Positions 1-7,442 of a stretch of 64,000 bases of DNA are shown in pieces. Numbering within the stretch: position 1 is the stretch's first letter; each line of letters begins with the position of its first letter. The notes below the pieces were generated by a model, which worked only from the letters and a program-made list of their open reading frames with translations, made no database searches and was not told the origin of the DNA. The DNA comes from CAYJDP01 sp964371025. Its GTDB lineage: Bacteria > Bacillota_I > Bacilli_A > RF39 > UBA660. Where the stretch lies: NCBI GenBank assembly GCA_964371025.1, contig CAYJKH010000003.1, positions 62,001 through 126,000 on the forward strand, written 5' to 3'. A program made the translations under genes and the position numbers.

Positions 1-1183
1 TTACTTTTAAATCAATAAAAATATCTTTTACTTTTTTTCCACCTTTTGTTCCTTTTAGTGAAATTTTATCTCCAATTTTTCTTGTTCTAACAATTAATGG
101 TAGAGTAACTTCACTACTATCAATTCTAATAATATCATTCCCTACTAAAGTCGATTTTGCTATTTTTTTTATATAATGATTATTAGCTAAAGATATATAT
201 TCATTTAATTCTATTTCATAATTACTTATTTCATCTATATTTTTCTTAATTTCCAAGAAATTATACTCTTTAGACGCTATAACATCATTAGGTAGATTTA
301 TAATAGAATTTGCTTTTTTACTATAAACTAATTTAATTAATAAGTCAACATGATTACTGTTTATCAATATTAAATCATCTTGATAAAATTCACTAAGTAG
401 ATAGTTAAATATTTCTCTTTGAAGATATGAGTCGATTTTCTTAAACTCCTCTAAATTAATTTTATTAGCATCTTCTACTTTTTTTAATGCTTTATTTCTT
501 TCTTTTTCTATATATTTATATGTATCAATTAATAATTCACTATACTTAATAAATTTAGTGTGTACATTTTTGTCTTCTTTTTTTAAAAAAGGTAACATGT
601 TTTTTCGAAATCTATTTCTTGTATAATTGTCACTATCATTAGTTTTATCTATATAATACTCAATTTTATTTTTTTCTAAATACTCTATGATTTCATCTTT
701 TGTGTAATAAATCAGAGGTCTTAACACTTTATATCCTCCTACTTCTATTTCTTTTTTAAATCCAGCATATCCTAAAAGATTTGTCCCTCTTACTATTTTC
801 ATCATAATAGTTTCGATTAAGTCATCAGCATGATGGGCAGTCATTAAGTAATCACCTGCATATTTTTTCATAAGTTTATTATAAAAATTATATCTAATAT
901 TACGAGCTTCATTTTCAAAATTATCATCACCATATTCTTCTACTATCATACTCTCAAATATAAGTGACTTTTTTTCACAGAATGTTTTTACATATAGCAT
1001 TTCTTCTAATGATTCTTCGCGAACATTATGATTTATATGAGATACAATTAAAGTTAATTTCTTTTTACTAGATAATTCTAGCATACTATACAATAAAGCC
1101 ATTGAATCAGGTCCGCCTGAACAACCAATAATGATAGTAGAATTATTTTTTATATCAAAGTTTTTTTCAATATTAAAGTTCAT
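1..1183 (-). CDS. tilS: tRNA(Ile)-lysidine synthase TilS, 3' end outside window
   Basis: Makes lysidine at the wobble C of tRNA-Ile(CAU), so that AUA is read as Ile; essential in most bacteria. My translation from the ATG at 1183 gives 394 residues before the window edge without a stop. The N-terminal PP-loop ATP-binding motif SGGPDS is at residues 22-27, and further on come HADD and RNIRYNF segments typical of the N-type ATPase domain. The start is preceded by AGGAGG. Family members are usually 420-470 aa, so only the end of the C-terminal domain should be missing. It lies downstream of divIC, as in Bacillus (divIC...tilS). Confidence 0.95.
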   Translation of the reverse strand, partial: MNFNIEKNFDIKNNSTIIIGCSGGPDSMALLYSMLELSSKKKLTLIVSHINHNVREESLEEMLYVKTFCEKKSLIFESMIVEEYGDDNFENEARNIRYNFYNKLMKKYAGDYLMTAHHADDLIETIMMKIVRGTNLLGYAGFKKEIEVGGYKVLRPLIYYTKDEIIEYLEKNKIEYYIDKTNDSDNYTRNRFRKNMLPFLKKEDKNVHTKFIKYSELLIDTYKYIEKERNKALKKVEDANKINLEEFKKIDSYLQREIFNYLLSEFYQDDLILINSNHVDLLIKLVYSKKANSIINLPNDVIASKEYNFLEIKKNIDEISNYEIELNEYISLANNHYIKKIAKSTLVGNDIIRIDSSEVTLPLIVRTRKIGDKISLKGTKGGKKVKDIFIDLKV

Positions 1184-1201
1184 AAATCCTCCTACATATA
1201 T

Positions 1202-1207
1202 ATTATA
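1202..1207 (-). promoter_or_regulatory. Extended -10 promoter of tilS
   Basis: On the minus strand TGATATAAT forms a TGnTATAAT extended -10 about 20 nt before the tilS ribosome-binding site. I see no good -35. It lies just after the divIC terminator. Confidence 0.5.
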
Positions 1208-1213
1208 TCATGA

Positions 1214-1242
1214 AATAAAAAAAGAATTAATATATTAATTCT
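1214..1242 (-). terminator. Terminator after divIC
   Basis: GAATTAA, a TATA loop and TTAATTC, followed by eight U residues on the minus strand. The hairpin overlaps the divIC stop codon. Confidence 0.6.
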
Positions 1243-1531
1243 CTGGCATTTTCAAAACAAATTCTCCATCTTTTGTAAATAAGTATTTTTCTCTTGCATA
1301 CCTTGCTACATATTCAGGATCTTGTAGTTTTTCACTATCTACTGTTAATTTTTCTTCTTCCTCTTTTAAGGCAATCAACTCTTCTTCGAGTTTTCCTTTT
1401 TCTTGATATTTATTATATATTTCTACCCACATACTACCGATTGTAGTTGTAAGCCCAATTACCATAAATAGGCAAATACATGAAAGTAAAAATGTTTTTT
1501 TTATTTTTTTTGATTTCTTTTGCTTTTTCAT
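1235..1531 (-). CDS. divIC: Septum formation initiator DivIC/FtsB-like
   Basis: Small bitopic division protein of the FtsB/DivIC family, which joins FtsL and DivIB/FtsQ in the divisome. The 98-aa product has a Lys-rich cytoplasmic N-terminus (residues 1-13), one membrane segment (about 14-34), then a Glu/Lys-rich coiled coil (about 40-65). It ends with the family's DPEYVARYAREKY block near residues 71-83. It has its own promoter and terminator and sits between spoVG and tilS, as in Bacillus. Assignment to DivIC rather than FtsL rests on that block and the position. Confidence 0.88.
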   Translation of the reverse strand: MKKQKKSKKIKKTFLLSCICLFMVIGLTTTIGSMWVEIYNKYQEKGKLEEELIALKEEEEKLTVDSEKLQDPEYVARYAREKYLFTKDGEFVLKMPEN

Positions 1532-1555
1532 ATATAAACCTACCTTTCTATCATA

Positions 1556-1584
1556 ATTATATAAATATTTATTATAAGTAACAA
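1556..1584 (-). promoter_or_regulatory. Sigma-A-type promoter of divIC
   Basis: Minus strand: TTGTTA (1579-1584), 17-nt spacer, TATAAT (1556-1561), about 25 nt before the divIC start. Confidence 0.6.
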
Positions 1585-1623
1585 TGTATTTATGAGTATT
1601 ATTATAAAATATACACTTTTTTA

Positions 1624-1647
1624 CAAAAAAAAAGGATATTATCCTTC
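1624..1647 (-). terminator. Terminator after spoVG
   Basis: Minus strand AAGGAT-AAT-ATCCTT followed by seven U residues, overlapping the end of spoVG. Confidence 0.7.
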
Positions 1648-1920
1648 TTTTTCTTCTTCTGGCTCTTCAGCTTTATTATAAGCCTCAATTATTGACACTT
1701 GAAACATATTTCTAACTTCTGGGTTTATAGGGTGAGCAATATCTCTGTAAACACCTGTTGCTGTTTTACGACTAGGCATTGCAATAAATAGTCCAGAATC
1801 TCCTTCGATGATTCTTATATCATGAACTGCAAAGCAATCATCTAATAAAATAGAAGCAATTCCTTTCATGCGAGATCCTTCTTTTTCAATTTTACGTACA
1901 TTAACTGATGTAATTTTCAT
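1639..1920 (-). CDS. spoVG: SpoVG regulatory protein
   Basis: SpoVG is a small, widely conserved nucleic-acid-binding regulator of Bacillota; in different species it affects division, capsule, virulence and sporulation genes. The 93-aa product starts MKITSVNVRKI and contains the conserved GIASILLDDCFAVHDIRI and FIAMPSRKT segments. The usual acidic tail follows. Length matches the family. It is monocistronic here, with a promoter-like TTGCAA/TATTAT pair upstream and a terminator. Its presence does not by itself imply sporulation: the gene is common in non-sporeformers. Confidence 0.95.
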   Translation of the reverse strand: MKITSVNVRKIEKEGSRMKGIASILLDDCFAVHDIRIIEGDSGLFIAMPSRKTATGVYRDIAHPINPEVRNMFQVSIIEAYNKAEEPEEEKEG

Positions 1921-1974
1921 ACTATGTCCTCCTTATAAAGTAGTTAACTTTATATTTTAATAATATAACATGTA

Positions 1975-2007
1975 TAAAAAAATTGCAACATATTATTTAT
2001 TGCAATT
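1975..2007 (-). terminator. Terminator after rsmA
   Basis: Minus strand AATTGCAA, 11-nt loop, TTGCAATT, then a U run; a perfect 8-bp stem starting at the rsmA stop codon. Confidence 0.75.
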
Positions 2008-2809
2008 ATTTAAAAGTTATTTCATTACTTAAATCTACAAATACACTTAATGGAATTTCTTCTGCTCTACTTAATAAAGATAAATTATTTTCCTTTAGAA
2101 TCTTTGAAATTAAGTCAATGGATTGGCCTTTAAAGTTATTATTTAAATTTTTTCTTTTGAACTGAAAAGCCACTTTTAGCATATGTTCAAAATTATTGAT
2201 ATCATTTAATTCTAACTTAGTTTCTTTTTCTGTAAATGAAATTATACAACTATCAACTTTTGGCATGGGAATAAACTCTTCTCTTCCAACAAAAAACTCA
2301 TTTTTTATATCATAAAAATAACTTAAGTAAACAGATAATGACCCATATGTCTTTTTATTAGGAGGGGATGTTAATCGATCTCCTACTTCTTTTTGTACCA
2401 TTAATACAATTTTGTTGAAATAAAGCTTAGAATTTACAAGTTTCATTATTATAGGTGTAGTAATATAATATGGTAGATTACTAACAAAAAATACTTTTTT
2501 ATATTTATATTTACTAATATCTTTTTCAAAATCAACATTCAAAAAGTCTTCGTATATTATTTCAATATTATCAAAGTTTTTTAATTTACTATTTAACCCT
2601 ATTTCCAGTTCTTTATCTATTTCATACGCAATAACTTTACCTGCTCTTTTTGCAAGTTCTTTTGTCATTATTGCTCCCCCTGGCCCAACTTCAATAACTA
2701 AAGAATCTTTATCAATGTCTGCAATATCTACAATTTTTTCTACTACATTATTATCTTTTAAAAAGTTTTGTCCATATTTTTTTTTGAATTTATTATTATA
2801 TTTTTCCAT
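2006..2809 (-). CDS. rsmA: 16S rRNA dimethyladenosine transferase RsmA (KsgA)
   Basis: Dimethylates two adjacent adenines in the 3'-terminal hairpin of 16S rRNA during late 30S assembly, using SAM. The 267-aa product has the QNFLKD start typical of KsgA, the SAM-binding EVGPGGAIM loop near residues 40-48 and the catalytic NLPYYITTP motif near residue 110. A small helical C-terminal domain follows. GGAGA precedes the ATG. It is last in a run of minus-strand genes downstream of the surface-protein locus and 40 nt from the preceding gene, so it may be partly co-transcribed with it; a TATAAT in that gap could give it its own promoter. Confidence 0.95.
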   Translation of the reverse strand: MEKYNNKFKKKYGQNFLKDNNVVEKIVDIADIDKDSLVIEVGPGGAIMTKELAKRAGKVIAYEIDKELEIGLNSKLKNFDNIEIIYEDFLNVDFEKDISKYKYKKVFFVSNLPYYITTPIIMKLVNSKLYFNKIVLMVQKEVGDRLTSPPNKKTYGSLSVYLSYFYDIKNEFFVGREEFIPMPKVDSCIISFTEKETKLELNDINNFEHMLKVAFQFKRKNLNNNFKGQSIDLISKILKENNLSLLSRAEEIPLSVFVDLSNEITFK

Positions 2810-2849
2810 ATTTTCTCCAACTGATGAAATTATAACACAAAAAAAGAAA

Positions 2850-3362
2850 TTATAAAACTTCTTCTTCTATTGTACTTTGATTTGTTTTTGTCATTTCATT
2901 AGTTTTTTCTGGCAGTTCCATACTTGTTTCTTTTTTATTATCATGTTTTTTTATATTTATCATAAAAATAATATTAGCTATAATTAATCCATATATCATA
3001 ATTATTAATGTAGGAATAAAGTCACTGAAAAAAACAAAATTAATATCAAATCCTAGTTCTTGGTTTAATATCATTCCTTTATCAAATATTGTTCTTAACC
3101 CCACTATTATAATTGCACTAAAAACAAATACTGATGTTATGTTATAAAATATATTATTAGTAACTTGTTTTTGTTTAAATATAATATTAATTATATATAC
3201 TAGTAAAAGTATTCCTAAAGGAATAAAGATATCAATATATTCAGTTAAACTCTTCTCAATACGAGTATTCATTCCCATTATTATATACATAACTATTGCA
3301 AATACTCCAATAAACATTAGATATTTTAGAATAGAAAATAATTTATTTAATATATTAATCAT
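2850..3362 (-). CDS. Unknown four-helix membrane protein
   Basis: Not recognised. The 170-aa product shows four hydrophobic segments (about 14-31, 45-62, 76-92 and 112-133) and a hydrophilic, Lys/Glu/Thr-rich cytoplasmic-looking tail of about 35 residues. Its ATG lies one nucleotide after the stop codon of the upstream unknown gene, so the two are surely co-transcribed with the signal peptidase ahead of them. A role in export or assembly of the neighbouring surface proteins is inference from position only. Confidence 0.7.
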   Translation of the reverse strand: MINILNKLFSILKYLMFIGVFAIVMYIIMGMNTRIEKSLTEYIDIFIPLGILLLVYIINIIFKQKQVTNNIFYNITSVFVFSAIIIVGLRTIFDKGMILNQELGFDINFVFFSDFIPTLIIMIYGLIIANIIFMINIKKHDNKKETSMELPEKTNEMTKTNQSTIEEEVL

Positions 3363-3363
3363 A

Positions 3364-4044
3364 TTATACCCCCTCTAATGTTTTATACCATTCAGATACA
3401 ACTAATACTAGATTTATAGAACTTCTATAATTGCCAATTATATAATAATAACTATCCTTTGTTTGATTTAAAATATTAATCATAGCATAGTCACTGTTAA
3501 AATGATAACTAGAATTATTTTTTAAAGTAGACTGTAAATATTCTGTTCCTTCAATATTTTCTTCTACTAGTGTTTGGATAAATTTTTGATTATCTCCTAA
3601 AATATCACTCATTTCCTCTTTGATACTCATATCATACATTTGTCTTACTAAACACTCATTAATAACGTTTTGTTGATACCTTTGGTTTAAGTTATATACA
3701 TCTAATAAATCTACTTCTTTTTTATTAAGTAAATCATTTGATTCTTTATTATTAAATGAATTAGTACATATTGATATCTTACTTTTAATTTCACTCATTT
3801 CATACTGATCAAAAGAACCATTATATGTATTTAAATTAAACCATTCTATATTCTTATTTATCTGGTTAATATTAGTTGTTAATTCATCAGTAAATGTTAA
3901 ATCTTTCTCTGTTTTTATAAATGTCTTATTTACCTCTTGATAGTGATATGCATTAAGTAATACTATAAAGAAAGCTAATCCAAAAATAAGTCCTGTAACT
4001 GTATAACCAATTATATTTTTATATTCATTTATTATTTTTATCAT
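3364..4044 (-). CDS. Unknown membrane-anchored, helical extracytoplasmic protein
   Basis: Not recognised. The 226-aa product has one N-terminal hydrophobic segment (about residues 10-32) and then a long polar, Asn/Glu/Ser-rich, mostly helical region that should lie outside the membrane. Short hydrophobic stretches lie near the C-terminus. There is no lipobox and no second clear membrane segment. It begins 8 nt after the signal peptidase gene and is followed one nucleotide later by another unknown membrane gene. Linkage suggests an accessory or anchor for the SipW/TasA-like system, but no motif proves this. Confidence 0.7.
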   Translation of the reverse strand: MIKIINEYKNIIGYTVTGLIFGLAFFIVLLNAYHYQEVNKTFIKTEKDLTFTDELTTNINQINKNIEWFNLNTYNGSFDQYEMSEIKSKISICTNSFNNKESNDLLNKKEVDLLDVYNLNQRYQQNVINECLVRQMYDMSIKEEMSDILGDNQKFIQTLVEENIEGTEYLQSTLKNNSSYHFNSDYAMINILNQTKDSYYYIIGNYRSSINLVLVVSEWYKTLEGV

Positions 4045-4052
4045 ATTTACTC

Positions 4053-4718
4053 CTATAATATTTCTATATCTTCTTCTTTTGTTTCTTTATCTATTCTATT
4101 TCTTGTTTCTTTTTTTGTTATTTTTCTAAAAATAAATTTAATCAATTTAATAATATCATATATAACTATCGCAATTGAAGGGATTAATATTAGCAATATC
4201 CAACCATATGATGTTGATATAAATGACTGAATATATCCGATTTTTGGAACTCTTAATACTACTTCTCCATATATATCATCATGTGTAACTAAAGCTGTAT
4301 CTGCTGTATTATTTGCATCTCCTTTAGTTTTATAAGCTACTTCTCCATCACTATTTTTTTGAACTCCTATTATTCTATGTGTAATAGTAATACCGTCATA
4401 TCTTTTATCAGATGACGAAAAAGTTATAATATCCCCTTTTTCTAATTGTTCATCTACTCTCTTAACAACAATAGCATCATATACATTTATACTTGGAACC
4501 ATGCTTGGACTTATTATTATATAAGCGTTAAAAAGTGGTTGTTTCCCTTCTTCACCATTAATATTGATAAGACTATTAACAAAATAAAATCCTACAAAGC
4601 CAAATATTATTAAAATAACAAAAATTACAGCATATAAAATAGTACGAATTGTTATATCTACTATTCTTTTTAATTTTTGCCAAGTTGTATATGAAGAATA
4701 TTTTTTTTCTTTCTCCAT
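4053..4718 (-). CDS. sipW: Signal peptidase I, SipW (ER-type) class
   Basis: Cleaves signal peptides of exported proteins; the ER-type class found in Bacillota is usually dedicated to TasA/camelysin-like substrates. The 221-aa product has a membrane segment at about 28-50, the nucleophile motif SPSMVP (Ser72), and THRIIG with His114 where ordinary bacterial enzymes carry Lys. KGDANNTAD at 132-140 supplies the acidic residue, and a C-terminal membrane segment lies at about 172-196. The Ser/His arrangement identifies the SipW class. GAGGG precedes the ATG. It follows four secreted paralogues that have matching signal segments, but is separated from them by a terminator and has its own -10. Confidence 0.93.
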   Translation of the reverse strand: MEKEKKYSSYTTWQKLKRIVDITIRTILYAVIFVILIIFGFVGFYFVNSLININGEEGKQPLFNAYIIISPSMVPSINVYDAIVVKRVDEQLEKGDIITFSSSDKRYDGITITHRIIGVQKNSDGEVAYKTKGDANNTADTALVTHDDIYGEVVLRVPKIGYIQSFISTSYGWILLILIPSIAIVIYDIIKLIKFIFRKITKKETRNRIDKETKEEDIEIL

Positions 4719-4730
4719 AATAATCCCTCT

Positions 4731-4745
4731 ATTCTACTATAGAAT
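4731..4745. repeat. 15-bp inverted repeat at the sipW start region
   Basis: ATTCTACTATAGAAT: 6-bp arms around a 3-base centre, located between the TATAAT at 4751-4756 and the sipW ribosome-binding site, so it should cover the transcription start. Possible operator; short enough to be chance in AT-rich DNA. Confidence 0.4.
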
Positions 4746-4750
4746 AACAT

Positions 4751-4756
4751 ATTATA
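4751..4756 (-). promoter_or_regulatory. -10 element of the sipW promoter
   Basis: Minus-strand TATAAT downstream of the terminator that closes the four-gene surface-protein operon. No good -35 at 17 nt. Confidence 0.4.
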
Positions 4757-4797
4757 ATTTAAATTAAAAGAGTTGAGCTGATTTTATTTTTTTCTTT

Positions 4798-4826
4798 ACA
4801 AAAAAAAAAAAAATGCAGAGCATTTT
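4798..4826 (-). terminator. Terminator after the fourth surface protein
   Basis: Minus strand AAAATGC-TCT-GCATTTT followed by more than ten U residues, at the stop codon of the last paralogue. It separates high expression of the structural genes from sipW. Confidence 0.85.
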
Positions 4827-5457
4827 AATTTGAAGTATTTGCATAAACATTTACTTTTATTTTATAACTTCTTGATATACTATCAATTGCAGTTTCTTCA
4901 CTAACCCACATTCTCAATCTAAAATCATTAGCATGAACTACTTCTTCTGCTGTTGTATTAGATATAGTGTCTTTATATAATAACATTGATTCAGCAGGTG
5001 ATCCTAGTGCTGAAACACTACCTTGAGGAGTGAATGCTTTTGGAGTTGCAGTAATAGTTGTCGGAACATATGAACTACCACTTTCTTCTTCTAAGTATAA
5101 TCTTACATCATTGTCTCCTAAAAAGTTCCCTTCTGCTTCATTTGCTTTTTCTGCTACTATTTCATAGTTAATATCTGTAACCCCAGAAACTGTTGCCGAT
5201 ACTGTAAAGTCAAAAGCATTTCCTGTTCCTGTAAGAACTTTTCCTTCATTGTCTGATAAAGGTAATGCATTTGTTATTGAAATTCCTGCTGTTTCTTCAC
5301 TATATGTCATTGCAATAGTACCCGTTGTTAAAGAGTTATTTTCAGTTCCTTCTAAAGCTACTGAAAATAGTGCATATGATATTCCTACTACAGATACAAC
5401 TAATACAGCGATTGCTAAAACTGATAAAATTATTTGTTTTGATACATTATTATTCAT
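4825..5457 (-). CDS. TasA/camelysin-like secreted protein, paralogue 4
   Basis: Predicted exported beta-rich surface or fibre subunit processed by the adjacent SipW-type peptidase. The 210-aa product has a short polar N-terminus, a hydrophobic signal segment (about 8-28) ending in ISYALF, and a TGTIAMTYSE strand. It also carries the locus motif GISITNALPLSDNEGK, then FDFTVSA, INYEI, a DVRLYL strand, FRLRMW and a terminal IKVNVYA strand. No cysteine. It is last of four tandem paralogues and is followed by a strong terminator. Homology to TasA/CalY (M73 family) is judged from the signal segment, size and linkage; the exact family needs a profile search. Confidence 0.82.
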   Translation of the reverse strand: MNNNVSKQIILSVLAIAVLVVSVVGISYALFSVALEGTENNSLTTGTIAMTYSEETAGISITNALPLSDNEGKVLTGTGNAFDFTVSATVSGVTDINYEIVAEKANEAEGNFLGDNDVRLYLEEESGSSYVPTTITATPKAFTPQGSVSALGSPAESMLLYKDTISNTTAEEVVHANDFRLRMWVSEETAIDSISRSYKIKVNVYANTSN

Positions 5458-5469
5458 ATTTCTCTCCTA

Positions 5470-6117
5470 TTAATTTGTTTCTACTTTAGCATGAACTTTA
5501 ACACTAAAATTACTTGGTGTTGCATTTACTTCATAAGTATCAGCTAACCATAATCTTACTCTAACTTTTTCACTAAAAGTTGAAGTAAATGAATTTTCAT
5601 ATATTTCTTTTACACTTTGTCCACCATCTAATGTAGCATTTGTATAACTATTATATAACGCTAAAGGTGCTAATTCAGTTTCACTAACTTCGCCATCTGT
5701 GATGTATAATTTAATATCTTCTTCTGGGACAGCTGGTGATGTTGATGTATTTTCTAAGTATACACTATAATTACCATTACAAACTGAATCTGAACATGTA
5801 CATGAAACTGTTACATCTGTATATGCAGTTGAATATCCAGCAATTGGATCCGGATCATTTACTAATGCTTTTCCTACTTCATCACTAATAGGATGTGCCG
5901 AATTAATTGATATTGGATTTCCTTCATTTATTACACAACTCATTGTTCCTGTTGAAATTGTATTTGTAGATCTACTAGCACCAGATGCTGACCATGTAAA
6001 TGCCGCATATGTTATTGCTACTACAGATCCAACTAGTACTAGTATTAATAATAACGTTAATACCAATCTTCCTGCTAAACCTTTTTTTTCATTTTTGCTT
6101 TCTTCTTTGTTTTCCAT
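5470..6117 (-). CDS. TasA/camelysin-like secreted protein, paralogue 3 (cysteine-containing)
   Basis: Predicted exported surface subunit of 215 aa with the same plan as its three neighbours. A charged N-terminus is followed by a signal segment (about 17-40) ending in ITYAAF, then STGTMSC, an N-S-x-HPISDEVGK version of the locus motif, a VRLWLADTY segment and the final FSVKVHAKV strand. It differs from the other three in carrying four cysteines after the signal, three of them clustered in SCTCSDSVC around residues 109-117, which could form disulfides outside the cell. Twelve to fourteen nucleotides separate it from each neighbour, so it is in the same operon. Confidence 0.82.
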   Translation of the reverse strand: MENKEESKNEKKGLAGRLVLTLLLILVLVGSVVAITYAAFTWSASGASRSTNTISTGTMSCVINEGNPISINSAHPISDEVGKALVNDPDPIAGYSTAYTDVTVSCTCSDSVCNGNYSVYLENTSTSPAVPEEDIKLYITDGEVSETELAPLALYNSYTNATLDGGQSVKEIYENSFTSTFSEKVRVRLWLADTYEVNATPSNFSVKVHAKVETN

Positions 6118-6131
6118 AAAAATTCCTCTCT

Positions 6132-6743
6132 TTATTTACTCTTTGCATAAATATTTATTTTAACAGCATATTTTTTTACTGAAAAATCCATTATTGCACT
6201 TTCATCTAACCACATTCTTAACCTATAAGTGTCAATTTTACTTTGTGAGTGTGACTCTGTAAGCAATACCATTGCACCTTTTGGACTTCCAAACATACTA
6301 GATGTTGTTATTGGAATAAATTTAGTAGGAGCCATTACTTCCTTATAAGTATCTCCTTCTTTTTGTTCTAAGTATAATTTTATTTCACTATCTTTTATAG
6401 TTGATGTAGCCTCTTTTATTGCTGCTACTTCATATGTAATAGCACTATTACCTACTAGTTCCGATTTTACAGTAAAATCAAAATACTCATCACTCCCATT
6501 TAATTTTTTACCAGCCTCATCAGAAGTTGGAACCGCATTTTCTATACTTATTCCATTTGTATCTTCTGTGTAAGTCATCGATATAGTACCTGAACTTACT
6601 TCATTTTTATTCCTTCCAGAATTAGCATTCATAAAGTTAGAAAAAGATATCCCTACTACTGAAACTACTAAAAGTAAAAGAATAAGAATTATTAAAATTA
6701 CTTCTTTTGTTATTGTTTTTTGTTTTTCTTCTTTTTTTTCCAT
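6132..6743 (-). CDS. TasA/camelysin-like secreted protein, paralogue 2
   Basis: Predicted exported surface subunit of 203 aa. It has a charged N-terminus and a signal segment (about 14-33) ending in GISFSNF, in place of the YA-F ending of the others. SSGTISMTYTE, GISIENAVPTSDEAGKKL, FDFTVKSELVGNSAITYEV, YRLRMWL and the closing YAVKINIYA strand follow. No cysteine. The GNSxIxYEV stretch is nearly shared with paralogue 1, so these two look like the most recent duplicates. Same operon as the flanking paralogues, with gaps of 9 and 14 nt. Confidence 0.82.
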   Translation of the reverse strand: MEKKEEKQKTITKEVILIILILLLLVVSVVGISFSNFMNANSGRNKNEVSSGTISMTYTEDTNGISIENAVPTSDEAGKKLNGSDEYFDFTVKSELVGNSAITYEVAAIKEATSTIKDSEIKLYLEQKEGDTYKEVMAPTKFIPITTSSMFGSPKGAMVLLTESHSQSKIDTYRLRMWLDESAIMDFSVKKYAVKINIYAKSK

Positions 6744-6752
6744 ATTAACACC

Positions 6753-7373
6753 TTACTCAAATGCCTTTACATTAATTTTGATTGAAAACTCCTTTGGATC
6801 ATTCGAAATGGTATATGTATCTGCTAACCACATTCTTAATCTAAAATTTTTAGAACTAGTTGTAGAAAATGTATCAGTATATAGTCTTCTGCCAGCTGGG
6901 TCTGACTCTGCCACTCTTAACTCTGAATAAGTCGGAACACTTGCTCCATCATAACCAGGATACGGATTTTCAGTTATACCATCTGTTAAATATATTTTTA
7001 CATAATCCTCAGATATTTCGTTAGGAACTATAACTTTTTCTGAATATACTTCATAATTAATAATAGAATTACCTACTAAAGATGCTGATACAGTAAAATC
7101 AAAATATCCTTGAATAACTCCATCAACTGAACTATTTTGTAAATTTTTTCCTACTTCATCTGATAATGGTAGACTATTTTCAATATTAATTCCATCCGTT
7201 TTCTCAGAATACGCAAATGTAATAGCTCCAGTTGCTATTTTATTTTCTCGTTCACCTTCTGATGAAAAAGAGAAAATTGCGTAAGTAACTGTTACCGAAG
7301 CAACAATTAAAAGAATTGTCATTATAACAATTAAAATTACGTGGTTTCTATGAGATTTTTTTTGTTTATCCAC
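6753..7373 (-). CDS. TasA/camelysin-like secreted protein, paralogue 1
   Basis: First gene of the four-paralogue operon, 206 aa, with a GTG start placed 10 nt after AGGAGG. A signal segment (about 12-32) ends in VTYAIF, a typical SipW-class junction. ATGAITFAYSE, GINIENSLPLSDEVGKNL, FDFTVSASLVGNS, FRLRMWLADTY and a closing FSIKINVKA strand follow. No cysteine. The repeated order of strands in all four proteins supports one fold. A consensus-like promoter stands directly upstream. Probable role: structural subunit of a surface fibre or coat, inferred from the SipW linkage. Confidence 0.82.
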   Translation of the reverse strand: MDKQKKSHRNHVILIVIMTILLIVASVTVTYAIFSFSSEGERENKIATGAITFAYSEKTDGINIENSLPLSDEVGKNLQNSSVDGVIQGYFDFTVSASLVGNSIINYEVYSEKVIVPNEISEDYVKIYLTDGITENPYPGYDGASVPTYSELRVAESDPAGRRLYTDTFSTTSSKNFRLRMWLADTYTISNDPKEFSIKINVKAFE

Positions 7374-7397
7374 TCTTAAAATACCTCCTATAATAAA

Positions 7398-7426
7398 AGT
7401 ATATGATACTTTAGAGATTTTTACAA
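7398..7426 (-). promoter_or_regulatory. Promoter of the four-paralogue surface operon
   Basis: Minus strand TTGTAA (7421-7426), 17-nt spacer, TATACT (7398-7403), then AGGAGG and the GTG start. Confidence 0.7.
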
Positions 7427-7442
7427 CTTTAAAAGTGTCTTT

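Noticed and set aside
1983..2165. 60-aa plus-strand frame across the rsmA terminator
   Set aside because: It lies antisense to rsmA and starts inside its terminator hairpin, with no ribosome site; a shadow frame.
4797..4815. Poly-A tract as a possible phase-variation repeat near the surface operon
   Set aside because: It is the U tail of a terminator outside any coding sequence, so slippage there would not switch a reading frame.
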